Source: JBFXDW01 sp050180745 (GTDB lineage Bacteria; Pseudomonadota; Alphaproteobacteria; UBA9219). From it: a DNA stretch of 11,782 nt. A program made the position numbers and the translations under genes. The stretch is taken from NCBI GenBank assembly GCA_050180745.1, contig JBFXDW010000060.1:1-11782 (forward strand), read 5' to 3'. Below are positions 5,586 to 11,782 of the stretch, in pieces. Below the pieces are notes generated by a model. The model was not told where the DNA came from. It ran no database searches and was given only the letters and a program-made list of their open reading frames with translations. The stretch's first letter is position 1. Each line of letters opens with the position of its first letter.

Positions 5586-6164
5586 ATGAAGAAAATCATC
5601 CTTTTTGTGTTAACCATATCTCCGTTTGCTTTACCGGCCTCAGCGGTTGCTGGAGATTCCTCCTTTTGGGGTACGGCCATGGGGGCAACCTTGGGCGGAT
5701 ATTTGGGGAGCACAATCGGCAAAGGGGCTGGCAATTTGGCGGCAACCGGTGCCGGAGTCTTTATCGGTGGAGCGCTCGGGAATTCTATAGGGCATTCTCT
5801 CGATCGGGCAAACAGACCTTATTCTGTGGCGTCTCCGCGTTATTACAGCTATGGGGCTTATACCCCCGGTTTTGATGAATACCGTCCTACTTATGTGGCG
5901 CCCTACGCGCCGCCGCCTCGGACGATTTATGTCGAGGAAGCGCCTCAGATTATCGAATATCATTATGCGCCGCGCGTTGTTCACACGACAGGGAGCTTTG
6001 TTGGACCTCCTTCTGGGGCTAGACCGCCAAAGTTCAAGCATAAAAACAGAAATGGTCAGTACTGCCGTGAGTTTACGCAAACGATCATGATAGATGGGGA
6101 CCTTCAGGAATCCTATGGCACCGCATGTTTGCGTCCCGATGGTTCATGGCAGATTGTGCAGTAA
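5586..6164 (+). CDS. Secreted glycine-zipper protein, 17-kDa surface antigen family
   Basis: The protein has 192 residues from ATG 5586; the frame is open to TTG 5556, but MKKIILFV is an evident signal-peptide start. The signal peptide is about 1-22, with likely cleavage after Ala-Val-Ala (20-22). Residues 26-66 are a glycine-zipper segment (GTAMGATLGGYLGSTIG, GAGVFIGGALGNSIG), as in Rickettsia 17-kDa antigens and other outer-membrane two-helix proteins. Residues about 80-150 are rich in Tyr and Pro. The C-terminus (156-192), NGQYCREFTQ... ending YGTACLRPDGSWQIVQ, matches the antigen family's C-terminal domain; Cys160 and Cys181 could form a disulfide. Unlike the Rickettsia lipoprotein antigen there is no lipobox Cys. 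The likely location is the periplasm or outer membrane; the precise function is unknown. Confidence 0.82.
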   Translation: MKKIILFVLTISPFALPASAVAGDSSFWGTAMGATLGGYLGSTIGKGAGNLAATGAGVFIGGALGNSIGHSLDRANRPYSVASPRYYSYGAYTPGFDEYRPTYVAPYAPPPRTIYVEEAPQIIEYHYAPRVVHTTGSFVGPPSGARPPKFKHKNRNGQYCREFTQTIMIDGDLQESYGTACLRPDGSWQIVQ

Positions 6165-6165
6165 A

Positions 6166-6188
6166 AAAGAGCGTTAAACAGTCTCTTT
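6166..6188. terminator. Weak hairpin at the convergent gene ends
   Basis: AAAGAG (6166-6171) pairs with CTCTTT (6183-6188) around an 11-nt loop between the facing stop codons, which are only 9 bp apart. The stem is short and AT-rich, so it may be a poor bidirectional terminator or chance. Confidence 0.25.
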
Positions 6189-7373
6189 CAGTGCGGACAT
6201 AATGTCTGTGCTTTCGCCTGCAGCGGCGGCTTTAAGATACGAAACCAGATTTTCGAGCATGCTATACTCGTCCTCTATCAGGGTGCCTTGCATGATGGCC
6301 GTGTCGATGCTTTCTGTTCCAACGCTGGTTTCATAGAGTGTGTCGAACTCTGTGCCGGAATAGAGTTTTAGATCGTACTCAATATCCTTCTGCGTGGCCC
6401 CTGTTTCATACGTTACCTTGACAACATAGGTGCTGTTCTTGAGGTCCAACCCATTTTCGGAGGTCAGGGCGGCATAGGCGGCTTTTTGTTCGTCTGTTCC
6501 GTGAGAGTCCGCATAAACATAAGTGCCAGACGGATCCAACACCTGAATCCGTACCGTACCGTCATCTATATCGTCTGTTTTTACGTCCAGCGAGAGTTTG
6601 AGGTTCTCTCCTTTTTGTAGGGTGAAGCTGTAATATTCTTCATCGCAAACGTCCGTTAGCAGACTTGTCACTGAAAGAGCTGTTTTGTTCTCATAAAGCC
6701 AGCCAATATTGATCGCGTCATTCGAGGTTGCATTGGCGCGGTGAACATCCTGTGTCGAATAAGCTTCCGCATCCAAAGTGGCGAAAACCATAGTGTTGTC
6801 GATCGTGACATGTTGTGTTGATTTGATCTGGGAGGAGGCAACGGTCGAGTAGCTAGCATCAAAATGATCGCCGGAATAGAGCGAGAGCGTATAGTTCTGG
6901 GCCGTACTTCTCAATTCGGCTAGATCAACAGTGACCGCCAGATAATAATCGCCAGCATCAAGGTCGAGCCCATCTTCAGAATTGATAGCATCATAGGCTT
7001 TAGCAAGATCGTCATCGGCATAGTTAGAGCTGTCGGCTACAACTTTGCCATTCGAATCCATGACTCGCACGCGTAAATCCGATGTGCCTGTGTAATTATA
7101 AATCGCAGCTTTCAGAGAATCTCCATTCAGCGTGAATTTATAATAATGGGTGCTATTAGCTTGTGAGAGCTGGCCTGTGACGTTGAGCTGCGTTTCGTTT
7201 GTCGTCAGGGTGCCCAAAGAGACAGCATCATCCATTTCGGCGTTGACGACATTAACGGCTTCGCGACGATAATAAGGACCTCCCGCACGTCCGGAGGTAT
7301 CAAGCGTCGTGTTGTTAAAATAAGTTGCGTCTCTGTCGAGTGAGGAGCTTGTGTCGCTGGTGGCTGTGGTCAT
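6174..7373 (-). CDS. Protein of unknown function with two PPC-like beta-sandwich repeats
   Basis: The 399 residues are acidic and Asp/Ser/Thr-rich, with a single Cys (243) and no signal peptide or membrane segment. Two related domains are visible. Domain 1 (about 76-180) contains THYYKFTLNGDSLKA, LRVRVMDSNGKVVA, SEDGLDLDAGDYYLAVTV and YTLSLYSGDHFD. Domain 2 (about 246-352) contains EYYSFTLQKGENLKL, VRIQVLDPSGTYVY, SENGLDLKNSTYVVKVTY and YDLKLYSGTEFD. The order resembles bacterial pre-peptidase C-terminal (PPC) domains, each with an extra Ala/Asp-rich helix insert. PPC domains normally belong to secreted proteins; export by a type I system would explain the missing signal peptide but no transporter is in view. 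It is preceded by AAAGGA 13 nt before ATG 7373, with rhlE 78 bp upstream. The biological role is unknown. Confidence 0.7.
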   Translation of the reverse strand: MTTATSDTSSSLDRDATYFNNTTLDTSGRAGGPYYRREAVNVVNAEMDDAVSLGTLTTNETQLNVTGQLSQANSTHYYKFTLNGDSLKAAIYNYTGTSDLRVRVMDSNGKVVADSSNYADDDLAKAYDAINSEDGLDLDAGDYYLAVTVDLAELRSTAQNYTLSLYSGDHFDASYSTVASSQIKSTQHVTIDNTMVFATLDAEAYSTQDVHRANATSNDAINIGWLYENKTALSVTSLLTDVCDEEYYSFTLQKGENLKLSLDVKTDDIDDGTVRIQVLDPSGTYVYADSHGTDEQKAAYAALTSENGLDLKNSTYVVKVTYETGATQKDIEYDLKLYSGTEFDTLYETSVGTESIDTAIMQGTLIEDEYSMLENLVSYLKAAAAGESTDIMSALKETV

Positions 7374-7451
7374 GCCTCTTGGTTCCTTTAGATTAGGTTC
7401 CGATCCTCCGTTAACCCTACACGAAACAACTTAAAAAGACATCAAAATTTG

Positions 7452-8834
7452 TTATTTGGCTCGTACCGCAGCAGTACGACGAGGACGCATAAAGGCGGGC
7501 ATGCTGTCACCAAAGGCGAGCACATCATGTTTATGGGCGTCAGGCTCTTGTTTTTGCGCCTTTTTCGTTATTGAAGGCGCGTGTGTGTCCGTTTGATGCG
7601 CTTTCTTAGGGTGGCGCTTTTGAGCATCATCTGCGCGGCGCTCATGACGGTCTGGGCGGCGATTCTTTTTCTTTGTGGTGATGCTCTCGCTAGGCGAGGG
7701 CAGATCGGGAATTACTGTTTTTTCTATATTTTCTTTAATCAGCGTTTCAATCGCTTCGATAAATTTTTCATCCTTAGGCGTTACCAGAGTAAAAGCTTTG
7801 CCCGTTTTTCCGGCGCGACCGGTGCGGCCAATGCGGTGGACATAATCTTCGGCGTTGAACGGAACATCAAAGTTGAAGACGTGACTGACATCAGCAATGT
7901 CTAGGCCGCGCGCGGCTACGTCTGAACAGACAAGCAGAGAGATTTCTCCCGCGCGGAAAGAGTCCAGAGTTTGGGTGCGTGTCGATTGGTCAAGATCGCC
8001 ATGAAGGGCGCCAACATTAAAGCCGTGGCGGCCCAGAGATTTATGCAGGGAGGCGACATCCCGTTTCCGGTTACAGAAGATAAAGGCATTATGAACGTCT
8101 TCCCCATGCAACAGGTGACGTAAGGCTTCGCGTTTTTGCCAATCGTTGGTGGTAGGTATCTGGACTAAAGATTGGTTGATGTTTTTAGCTGTGCTGGAGG
8201 GAGGAGAAACGGTGATTTCTTTTGGATTTGATAAAAAGCGGTCTGCGATCTTTTTGATCTCTGGGGCCATTGTGGCCGAGAAGAAGAGCGTTTGCTTATT
8301 GAAGGGAAGCATGCTCGATATTTTTTCAATATCGGGAATAAAGCCCATATCAAGCATGCGATCGGCTTCGTCAATGACAAAGATTTTGATGTCGTTGAGC
8401 ATAATCCGACCGCGCTCGAAGAGATCAATCAAGCGGCCCGGAGTGGCAATTAGGACATCAACGCCTCGTTCGAGCTTTTTGATCTGAGGCTCCATATTTT
8501 CGCCGCCAATTAATAGGGCCATACTAAGGCTAGGATGGTTTTTTCCGTATTTTTCAAAGCTCTCAGCGACTTGTGTGGCGAGTTCACGTGTGGGCTCTAA
8601 GATAAGTGAGCGTGGCATGCGCGCCCGTGCACGGCCCTGCGCCAGAATGTCAATCATAGGCAGGGTAAAGCCCGCTGTTTTACCTGTGCCGGTTTGCGCG
8701 CAGCCCAGAATATCCCGCATTTGCAAAATTGAAGGAATAGCTTCTTCTTGGATGGGGGTGGGCGTTTCGTAGCCAGCGTCTTTGATGGCGGACAGAATCG
8801 TCTCGCTTAGGCCCAGATCGTTAAAATTTGTCAC
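7452..8834 (-). CDS. rhlE: DEAD-box ATP-dependent RNA helicase, RhlE type
   Basis: This enzyme unwinds short RNA duplexes using ATP, typically in ribosome assembly, RNA decay or cold adaptation. The 460 residues show all helicase motifs: the Q motif with TPTPIQ (24-29), Walker A AQTGTGKT (46-53), PTRELA (81-86), TPGR (131-134), DEAD (155-158), SAT (186-188), FIFCNRKR (251-258), ARGLDIAD (308-315) and HRIGRTGRAG (333-342). The C-terminal tail (about 388-435) is Lys/Arg/His-rich, a probable RNA-binding extension, and ends with AFGDSMPAFMRP (440-451), a tail resembling alphaproteobacterial RhlE-like proteins. The start is GTG 8834; an in-frame TAA lies directly before it, so no longer start is possible. 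Only a weak GGA precedes it by 5 nt. Confidence 0.93.
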   Translation of the reverse strand: MTNFNDLGLSETILSAIKDAGYETPTPIQEEAIPSILQMRDILGCAQTGTGKTAGFTLPMIDILAQGRARARMPRSLILEPTRELATQVAESFEKYGKNHPSLSMALLIGGENMEPQIKKLERGVDVLIATPGRLIDLFERGRIMLNDIKIFVIDEADRMLDMGFIPDIEKISSMLPFNKQTLFFSATMAPEIKKIADRFLSNPKEITVSPPSSTAKNINQSLVQIPTTNDWQKREALRHLLHGEDVHNAFIFCNRKRDVASLHKSLGRHGFNVGALHGDLDQSTRTQTLDSFRAGEISLLVCSDVAARGLDIADVSHVFNFDVPFNAEDYVHRIGRTGRAGKTGKAFTLVTPKDEKFIEAIETLIKENIEKTVIPDLPSPSESITTKKKNRRPDRHERRADDAQKRHPKKAHQTDTHAPSITKKAQKQEPDAHKHDVLAFGDSMPAFMRPRRTAAVRAK

Positions 8835-8945
8835 TTAGTTCCAGTGCTTTGTTATTTCGTTCATCACGCTCTTCGGACCTGTGATAACTCTTTTCGGGCG
8901 CGAAAGCAAATCCTCAACCTTCTTCAGACTCGTTTTCGTCTTCAT
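8835..8945 (-). CDS. Possible 36-residue small ORF overlapping two genes
   Basis: The ORF runs from ATG 8945 to TAA 8835-8837, beginning MKTKTSLKKVEDLLSR and ending NEITKHWN; it is basic. An AAGG lies 6 nt upstream (GAAGGCGAGG-ATG). It overlaps the end of the DUF4389 gene by 32 bp in another frame, and its TAA directly abuts the GTG of rhlE, which would allow translational coupling. I recognise no family, and the acidic GA-rich codons of the opposite frame could produce such a Lys-rich ORF by chance. Confidence 0.25.
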   Translation of the reverse strand: MKTKTSLKKVEDLLSRPKRVITGPKSVMNEITKHWN

Positions 8946-9264
8946 CCTCGCCTTCGGGTTCACAAGAGCAATCACAAGCCGCAGCGGGGAAGGGGGAAAA
9001 AGGAAAGGGCTTGTCATCGCTGGCAAAGGTTAAAAACCTTATAACTTCAGCTAGATAGCTGGCCAAGTTAACCCCAAAACTTGAAAGGCCAGGGAAAGAC
9101 TTGGCGCTGAAAAGCTTGGCAAGGAATTGGAAGATGGATACGGCAAAGACGAGCAGAGTCGCCAAATAGAAAGCCACACCAAAAACGACCAGATACACGA
9201 ATCTCATCCATGTATCCTTGTCTTTAACGTTTTTCGTCAGTTCTTCTTCATTAAGTTCAGTCAT
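8914..9264 (-). CDS. DUF4389 membrane protein with Cys-rich acidic tail
   Basis: The protein has 116 residues from ATG 9264, preceded by AGGA at 8-nt spacing; the frame is open to 9414, but that extension runs into the rbsD coding end and lacks hydrophobic or family features. After a short charged N-terminus there is a long hydrophobic segment (about 21-49), then FSAKSFPGLSSFGVNLASY and AEVIRFLTFASDDKPFPFSPFP (72-93), the characteristic DUF4389 ending. The family's function is unknown. The tail adds CDCSC (Cys97, 99, 101) and then a run rich in Glu and Asp (102-116), suggesting metal binding or a protein contact. It lies 85 bp after rbsD and 79 bp before rhlE on the same strand. Confidence 0.8.
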   Translation of the reverse strand: MTELNEEELTKNVKDKDTWMRFVYLVVFGVAFYLATLLVFAVSIFQFLAKLFSAKSFPGLSSFGVNLASYLAEVIRFLTFASDDKPFPFSPFPAAACDCSCEPEGEDEDENESEEG

Positions 9265-9333
9265 GGCCGTAATCCTATGGTTAACCTTCCTCACATATAC
9301 GCTTTTCCTAGCAAAATGGCAATCACCCCTGTT

Positions 9334-9350
9334 AGCCGGATGTACCGGCT
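9334..9350 (-). terminator. Hairpin at the rbsD stop codon
   Basis: AGCCGG (9334-9339) and CCGGCT (9345-9350) form a perfect 6-bp GC-rich stem with a 5-nt loop, starting within the rbsD stop codon on the minus strand. No T-run follows, so it is either a weak or Rho-assisted end of the rbsKD transcript, or an mRNA-protecting stem. Confidence 0.4.
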
Positions 9351-9769
9351 TAGAAGGCAACTCCTGCTGTGATGATAGCATTTGCATAGTAGGTGCATTC
9401 GCCAGAGCGAACAATGGCTGTGCTCTCAGCTGTGCGTTGTTTGAATTCCGTATGAGGAACTTCCTCTATTTCTATGGTGTTTCCTTGTTCCTTCGCAACT
9501 TCTTCAATGCGTGTCAGAAACGCTTTGTGGAATTCTGGACTAATGTTGCGCATTTCTTTCGCGATCGTAACTTTCTCGATGCATAGCTCTGCGGTGATTG
9601 CGTTAAAAACGTCATAGAAAGTGGGGGTCCCTTGCGTGATAGCCAGATCAATGCGCTCTGTTGTTGCAGGGATAGGAAGGCCACAGTCGCAAACTGTAAT
9701 TGTGTCTGTATGGCCCAGTTCAGCAATAACAGCGGAAAGAGGAGCATTCAAAAGTGTCGTTTTTTTCAT
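9350..9769 (-). CDS. rbsD: D-ribose pyranase
   Basis: RbsD interconverts the pyranose and furanose forms of ribose, supplying the form that ribokinase phosphorylates. The 139 residues equal the E. coli length and align from end to end: MKKTTLLNAPLSAVIAELGH with the catalytic His20, CDCGLPIP (27-34), RIDLAITQGTP (39-49), GNTIEIEEVPHTEFK with His106, TAESTAIVRSGE (113-124), and the YAN and TAGVAF ending (128-139). One difference is the second Cys at 29 where E. coli has Ala. It starts 5 bp after the rbsK stop, with its AAGGA ribosome site (plus-strand 9778-9782) inside the end of rbsK, so the two are co-translated. Confidence 0.95.
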   Translation of the reverse strand: MKKTTLLNAPLSAVIAELGHTDTITVCDCGLPIPATTERIDLAITQGTPTFYDVFNAITAELCIEKVTIAKEMRNISPEFHKAFLTRIEEVAKEQGNTIEIEEVPHTEFKQRTAESTAIVRSGECTYYANAIITAGVAF

Positions 9770-9774
9770 CGTTT

Positions 9775-10731
9775 TTATCCTTTAAGTTTCTTGAGGAGAG
9801 AGGGAAGATGTTTTTTGATCTCTTGTGCTGTTGGTAAGGCGGCTTGAGCACCAACACGAGTACAAGCCAGAGACCCTCCCGTGATTCCGTGTGCCAGAGC
9901 CGTAACTGGATCAACATCATCCGCTAGCGCTGCGGCAAAAGCGCCAGCAAAAGCATCGCCCGCCCCAACTGTATCAACGACTTTAACCGACAGACAGGGA
10001 AGTTCTATGAGCTTATCGTGTTTTGCTTGAGCCGCGATGACTCCTTTTGCGCCGAGTGTGACGATGCACATCAAATTATACTTATCTGCCATGAGTTGAG
10101 CAAAAGTAGGTAAAGAGCTCGCGTCCATGTTCTGGCTCTGTGCAATAACTTCCGCTTCTGGTTTATTGACGATCAGAAAATCAATCATTTTTAGATCGGC
10201 AGAGGGTAAAGCTGCGGCTGGAGCAACATTATAGATGATCTGGGCACCTTTCTTCTTGGCGCGTTTCATCAATTTAGAATTTTCTTTGATGTTCGTTTCT
10301 GTTTGGAAAAGAAGAATAGAGTTCTTAGTTAGTAAAGAATCAGGCACATGTTTACTTTGGGCGACGGTGTTTGCACCATGGCTGACCAAGAGCTTGTGGC
10401 TGCCATCCGGTTTGTTCATGATGACCGCCAAACCTGTCGGCTGTTCCATTTTCTGCAGGCCCGTCGTACTGATCTTATGGTCTTTGAAGTTTTGTATCAA
10501 AAACCGCCCATGAGCACCCTGACCGATGCCGCCAAACATATATACCTTTGCGCCTGCTTTTGCGGCTGCAACGGCTTGATTGGCTCCTTTTCCTCCAGGA
10601 GCTTGCATGTGGAGAGAGAAGTGAAGGGCGTCTTCTGCGCCTGGGCTTGTATCAGTAAAGAAATCCATATTAGAGACAGCAAAGAAGATATCGACATTGC
10701 AAGAGCCGAAAACAACGACTTTTTTACTCAT
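9775..10731 (-). CDS. rbsK: Ribokinase
   Basis: RbsK phosphorylates ribose to ribose-5-phosphate with ATP, feeding the pentose-phosphate pathway. The 318 residues carry the PfkB-family motifs: the N-terminal NVDIFF strand (12-17), GGKGANQAVAAAKAGA (46-61, PfkB signature 1), GIGQGAHGRFL (68-78), NKPEAE (189-194), and DTVGAGDAFAGAFAAAL (253-269, signature 2) with catalytic Asp259 following the anion-hole GAG. AAGGA (plus-strand 10739-10743) lies 7 nt before ATG 10731. It forms an operon with rbsD. No ribose ABC transporter (rbsABC) or LacI-type rbsR is adjacent, so ribose may come from nucleoside breakdown or from a transporter elsewhere. The ADP-binding end is intact, so the enzyme should be active. 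Confidence 0.95.
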   Translation of the reverse strand: MSKKVVVFGSCNVDIFFAVSNMDFFTDTSPGAEDALHFSLHMQAPGGKGANQAVAAAKAGAKVYMFGGIGQGAHGRFLIQNFKDHKISTTGLQKMEQPTGLAVIMNKPDGSHKLLVSHGANTVAQSKHVPDSLLTKNSILLFQTETNIKENSKLMKRAKKKGAQIIYNVAPAAALPSADLKMIDFLIVNKPEAEVIAQSQNMDASSLPTFAQLMADKYNLMCIVTLGAKGVIAAQAKHDKLIELPCLSVKVVDTVGAGDAFAGAFAAALADDVDPVTALAHGITGGSLACTRVGAQAALPTAQEIKKHLPSLLKKLKG

Positions 10732-10762
10732 ATGCTAATCCTTAATTATATTGTTGATACTA

Positions 10763-10790
10763 GGTTGCACCTATATTGCATTCGGCAACC
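10763..10790. promoter_or_regulatory. Inverted repeat upstream of rbsK (GGTTGC...GCAACC)
   Basis: GGTTGC (10763-10768) and GCAACC (10785-10790) form a perfect 6-bp dyad with a 16-bp spacer in the divergent rbsK/HAD region. A TATAAT on the minus strand (10745-10750) lies between it and the rbsK start but lacks a good -35. It could be an operator for rbsKD; no regulator gene is in view. Confidence 0.3.
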
Positions 10791-10817
10791 AACAAACGCC
10801 TTTCATTATGGATGATT

Positions 10818-10834
10818 TTTGTTCAAAGAACAAA
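10818..10834. promoter_or_regulatory. 17-bp palindrome in the divergent rbsK/HAD spacer
   Basis: TTTGTTC-AAA-GAACAAA is a perfect 7-bp dyad with a 3-bp centre, the size of a typical dimer operator. It lies 87 bp from the rbsK start and 136 bp from the HAD start. It does not fit the alphaproteobacterial LexA box, which is a direct repeat (GTTC-N7-GTTC). The binding protein is unknown. Confidence 0.4.
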
Positions 10835-10910
10835 TTTTGTTTATTCTTAGCTGAAAGTATTTTCTTTTTTTCCTGCAAGCGCTATAGGTTTCCTCCGCCG
10901 TTGGGGCTGT

Positions 10911-10929
10911 CCGACTTTAGACGAGTCGG
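10911..10929 (+). other. Small hairpin in the HAD gene leader
   Basis: CCGACT (10911-10916) pairs with AGTCGG (10924-10929) around a 7-nt loop, 41 bp before the HAD start codon. A TTCGTTTT follows 10 nt later. It could be a leader structure; nothing more can be said. Confidence 0.25.
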
Positions 10930-10969
10930 TGCCGCTTCTGTTCGTTTTACAGAAATTATGGAGACTAGT

Positions 10970-11782
10970 ATGACTCCTCCTCGTAGAGCTCTTATTTTGT
11001 CATCTTTATTTCCTTGGCCTTCTTTGGAGGGGTATATTGCTGAGCTTAGCGTTTCTAATGTTGGGGGAGATGAGCCTGTTCCTCCCATTACCTCAAAAAG
11101 AAAGTTTCACAACTATGTGACTGTCCAAGAAATCAAACATTTGATTGATTCTAGGCGGGCGAAGGTTCTCGCTTTTGATTTGGATGGAACGACAGCCTTT
11201 ACAGAAGTTGACCAAATGACACAATTTGCAGCTCTTACGAGCGAGCTCTCCGGTGTCAGATTATCTTTTGATGATGTTGCGCGTGAAATGTTGGGGAAGA
11301 CTCCAACTGATATCATGAGTATTTTTAAAGCGCGTTACGACTTGCCTCATAATCTTCAAGATCTTGTCGCTGAGCGTAGTAAACGCTATTACGCATCAAT
11401 TAAAGCATCCAGTGATGAAGGGAAGGTCAGGCCAAACGCTTTTGTGCTTGATTTGCTTCATTATGCTAAAGGAAATCTTGAGAATCCTCCGATCGTTGTT
11501 TCAAATGGATTCCAAAAGATACAAACTGGTTTGTTGCGGCATTGGGGTATTGCCGATCTCTTTGGTGTTGTTCACACTTGTGACACGATGAAGCTAAAGT
11601 TACCTCTTAATGAGAGGAAGGTTGCTTTTGCGAGGGAGCTTCCGGAGGTTTATGGAGTGAAGCCTAGCGAGGTCCTCTTTTTTGATGATAGTCAGGGGAT
11701 GATTAATGCCGTTGAGGATGCTGGTTTGACGGGTGTTTATGTGAAGCATGTTTTTAATGCTCCGTTCAGGCCTCAATCGGGG
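10970..11782 (+). CDS. HAD-superfamily hydrolase with N-terminal extension, truncated by the window end
   Basis: The frame is open from ATG 10970 to the right edge (271 codons, no stop). GGAG lies 6 nt before ATG 10970; ATG 10958 is in the same frame but has no ribosome site. Haloacid-dehalogenase motifs are in order: motif I FDLDGT (69-74; nucleophile Asp70, acid/base Asp72), a helical cap (about 80-165), motif II VVSNGF (176-181, Ser178), a motif III Lys around KLKLP (208-212), and motif IV VLFFDDSQGMINAVEDAG (235-252, Asp239/Asp240). Such enzymes usually are phosphatases; the substrate cannot be read from the sequence. The first 65 residues precede the core and have no recognised domain. 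Codons are noticeably T-ending (GTT, CTT, GAT, TCT) compared with lgt or pyrD. Divergent from rbsK across a 238-bp spacer. Confidence 0.85.
   Translation, partial: MTPPRRALILSSLFPWPSLEGYIAELSVSNVGGDEPVPPITSKRKFHNYVTVQEIKHLIDSRRAKVLAFDLDGTTAFTEVDQMTQFAALTSELSGVRLSFDDVAREMLGKTPTDIMSIFKARYDLPHNLQDLVAERSKRYYASIKASSDEGKVRPNAFVLDLLHYAKGNLENPPIVVSNGFQKIQTGLLRHWGIADLFGVVHTCDTMKLKLPLNERKVAFARELPEVYGVKPSEVLFFDDSQGMINAVEDAGLTGVYVKHVFNAPFRPQSG

Noticed and set aside
5640..6080. 146-codon minus-strand ORF rich in Arg
   Set aside because: It is antisense to the glycine-zipper protein; Arg-rich composition is typical of a shadow of Gly/Pro/Ala codons.
9265..9414. 50-residue N-terminal extension of the DUF4389 frame
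   Set aside because: It reads back through the rbsD stop region and hairpin; ATG 9264 has AGGA at 8 nt and gives the family's normal N-terminus.
10818..10834. LexA box
   Set aside because: Alphaproteobacterial LexA sites are direct GTTC repeats spaced by 7; this is an inverted repeat with a 3-bp centre.
10882..11088. 68-codon minus-strand ORF
   Set aside because: It is a shadow of the HAD gene's leader and start; no motif or ribosome site.

Overview
The window looks like a chromosomal segment of an alphaproteobacterium with moderate GC content. The evidence is the lgt-midA (NDUFAF7-type methyltransferase) overlap, a glycine-zipper 17-kDa-antigen-type envelope protein, an RhlE-type DEAD-box helicase with the alphaproteobacterial-style C-terminal tail, a DUF4389 membrane protein, and short palindromic intergenic units beginning GTCATNCC and ending in ATCC(C)A. 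The genus cannot be named from the sequence. Most genes are housekeeping or ordinary accessory genes. I see no CRISPR array, rRNA, confident tRNA, toxin-antitoxin pair or obvious new defence system.

Layout, left to right. Positions 1-58 hold the first codons of an unidentified minus-strand gene that runs off the edge. Positions 118-1852 hold two minus-strand genes: a membrane-anchored protein resembling bacterial transglutaminase-like cysteine proteinases (C93/LapG-like), and an XRE/S24 (LexA/CI-like) regulator. A perfect FNR/FixK-type dyad lies between them. The regulator appears to be transcribed from a promoter whose start coincides with its ATG (leaderless), with a palindrome over the -10 box.

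Positions 1853-6164 are a plus-strand block: pyrD (class 2 dihydroorotate dehydrogenase with an unusual active-site Cys), lgt, midA and a secreted glycine-zipper antigen-like protein. The spacers around pyrD carry four dispersed palindromic units in two inverted pairs. The second pair encloses a 163-bp near-complete palindrome resembling a MITE. A 19-bp piece of that element recurs just after midA.

Positions 6174-10731 are a minus-strand block, read from right to left: rbsK-rbsD (ribose phosphorylation and anomer conversion, without a transporter or regulator in view), a DUF4389 membrane protein with a Cys-rich acidic tail, rhlE, and a protein with two PPC-like beta-sandwich repeats of unknown role. 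From 10970 to the right edge runs a plus-strand HAD-superfamily hydrolase, truncated by the window end and divergent from rbsK. The 238-bp spacer between them contains a 17-bp palindrome and a second, shorter inverted repeat that could be operators.

Functionally the window mixes pyrimidine synthesis (pyrD), envelope biogenesis (lgt, antigen-like protein), respiratory-complex assembly (midA), RNA remodelling (rhlE) and ribose use (rbsKD). The most interesting points are the Ser-to-Cys exchange in PyrD, the leaderless self-overlapping promoter of the S24 regulator, the nested palindromic element between pyrD and lgt, and the FNR-like box.
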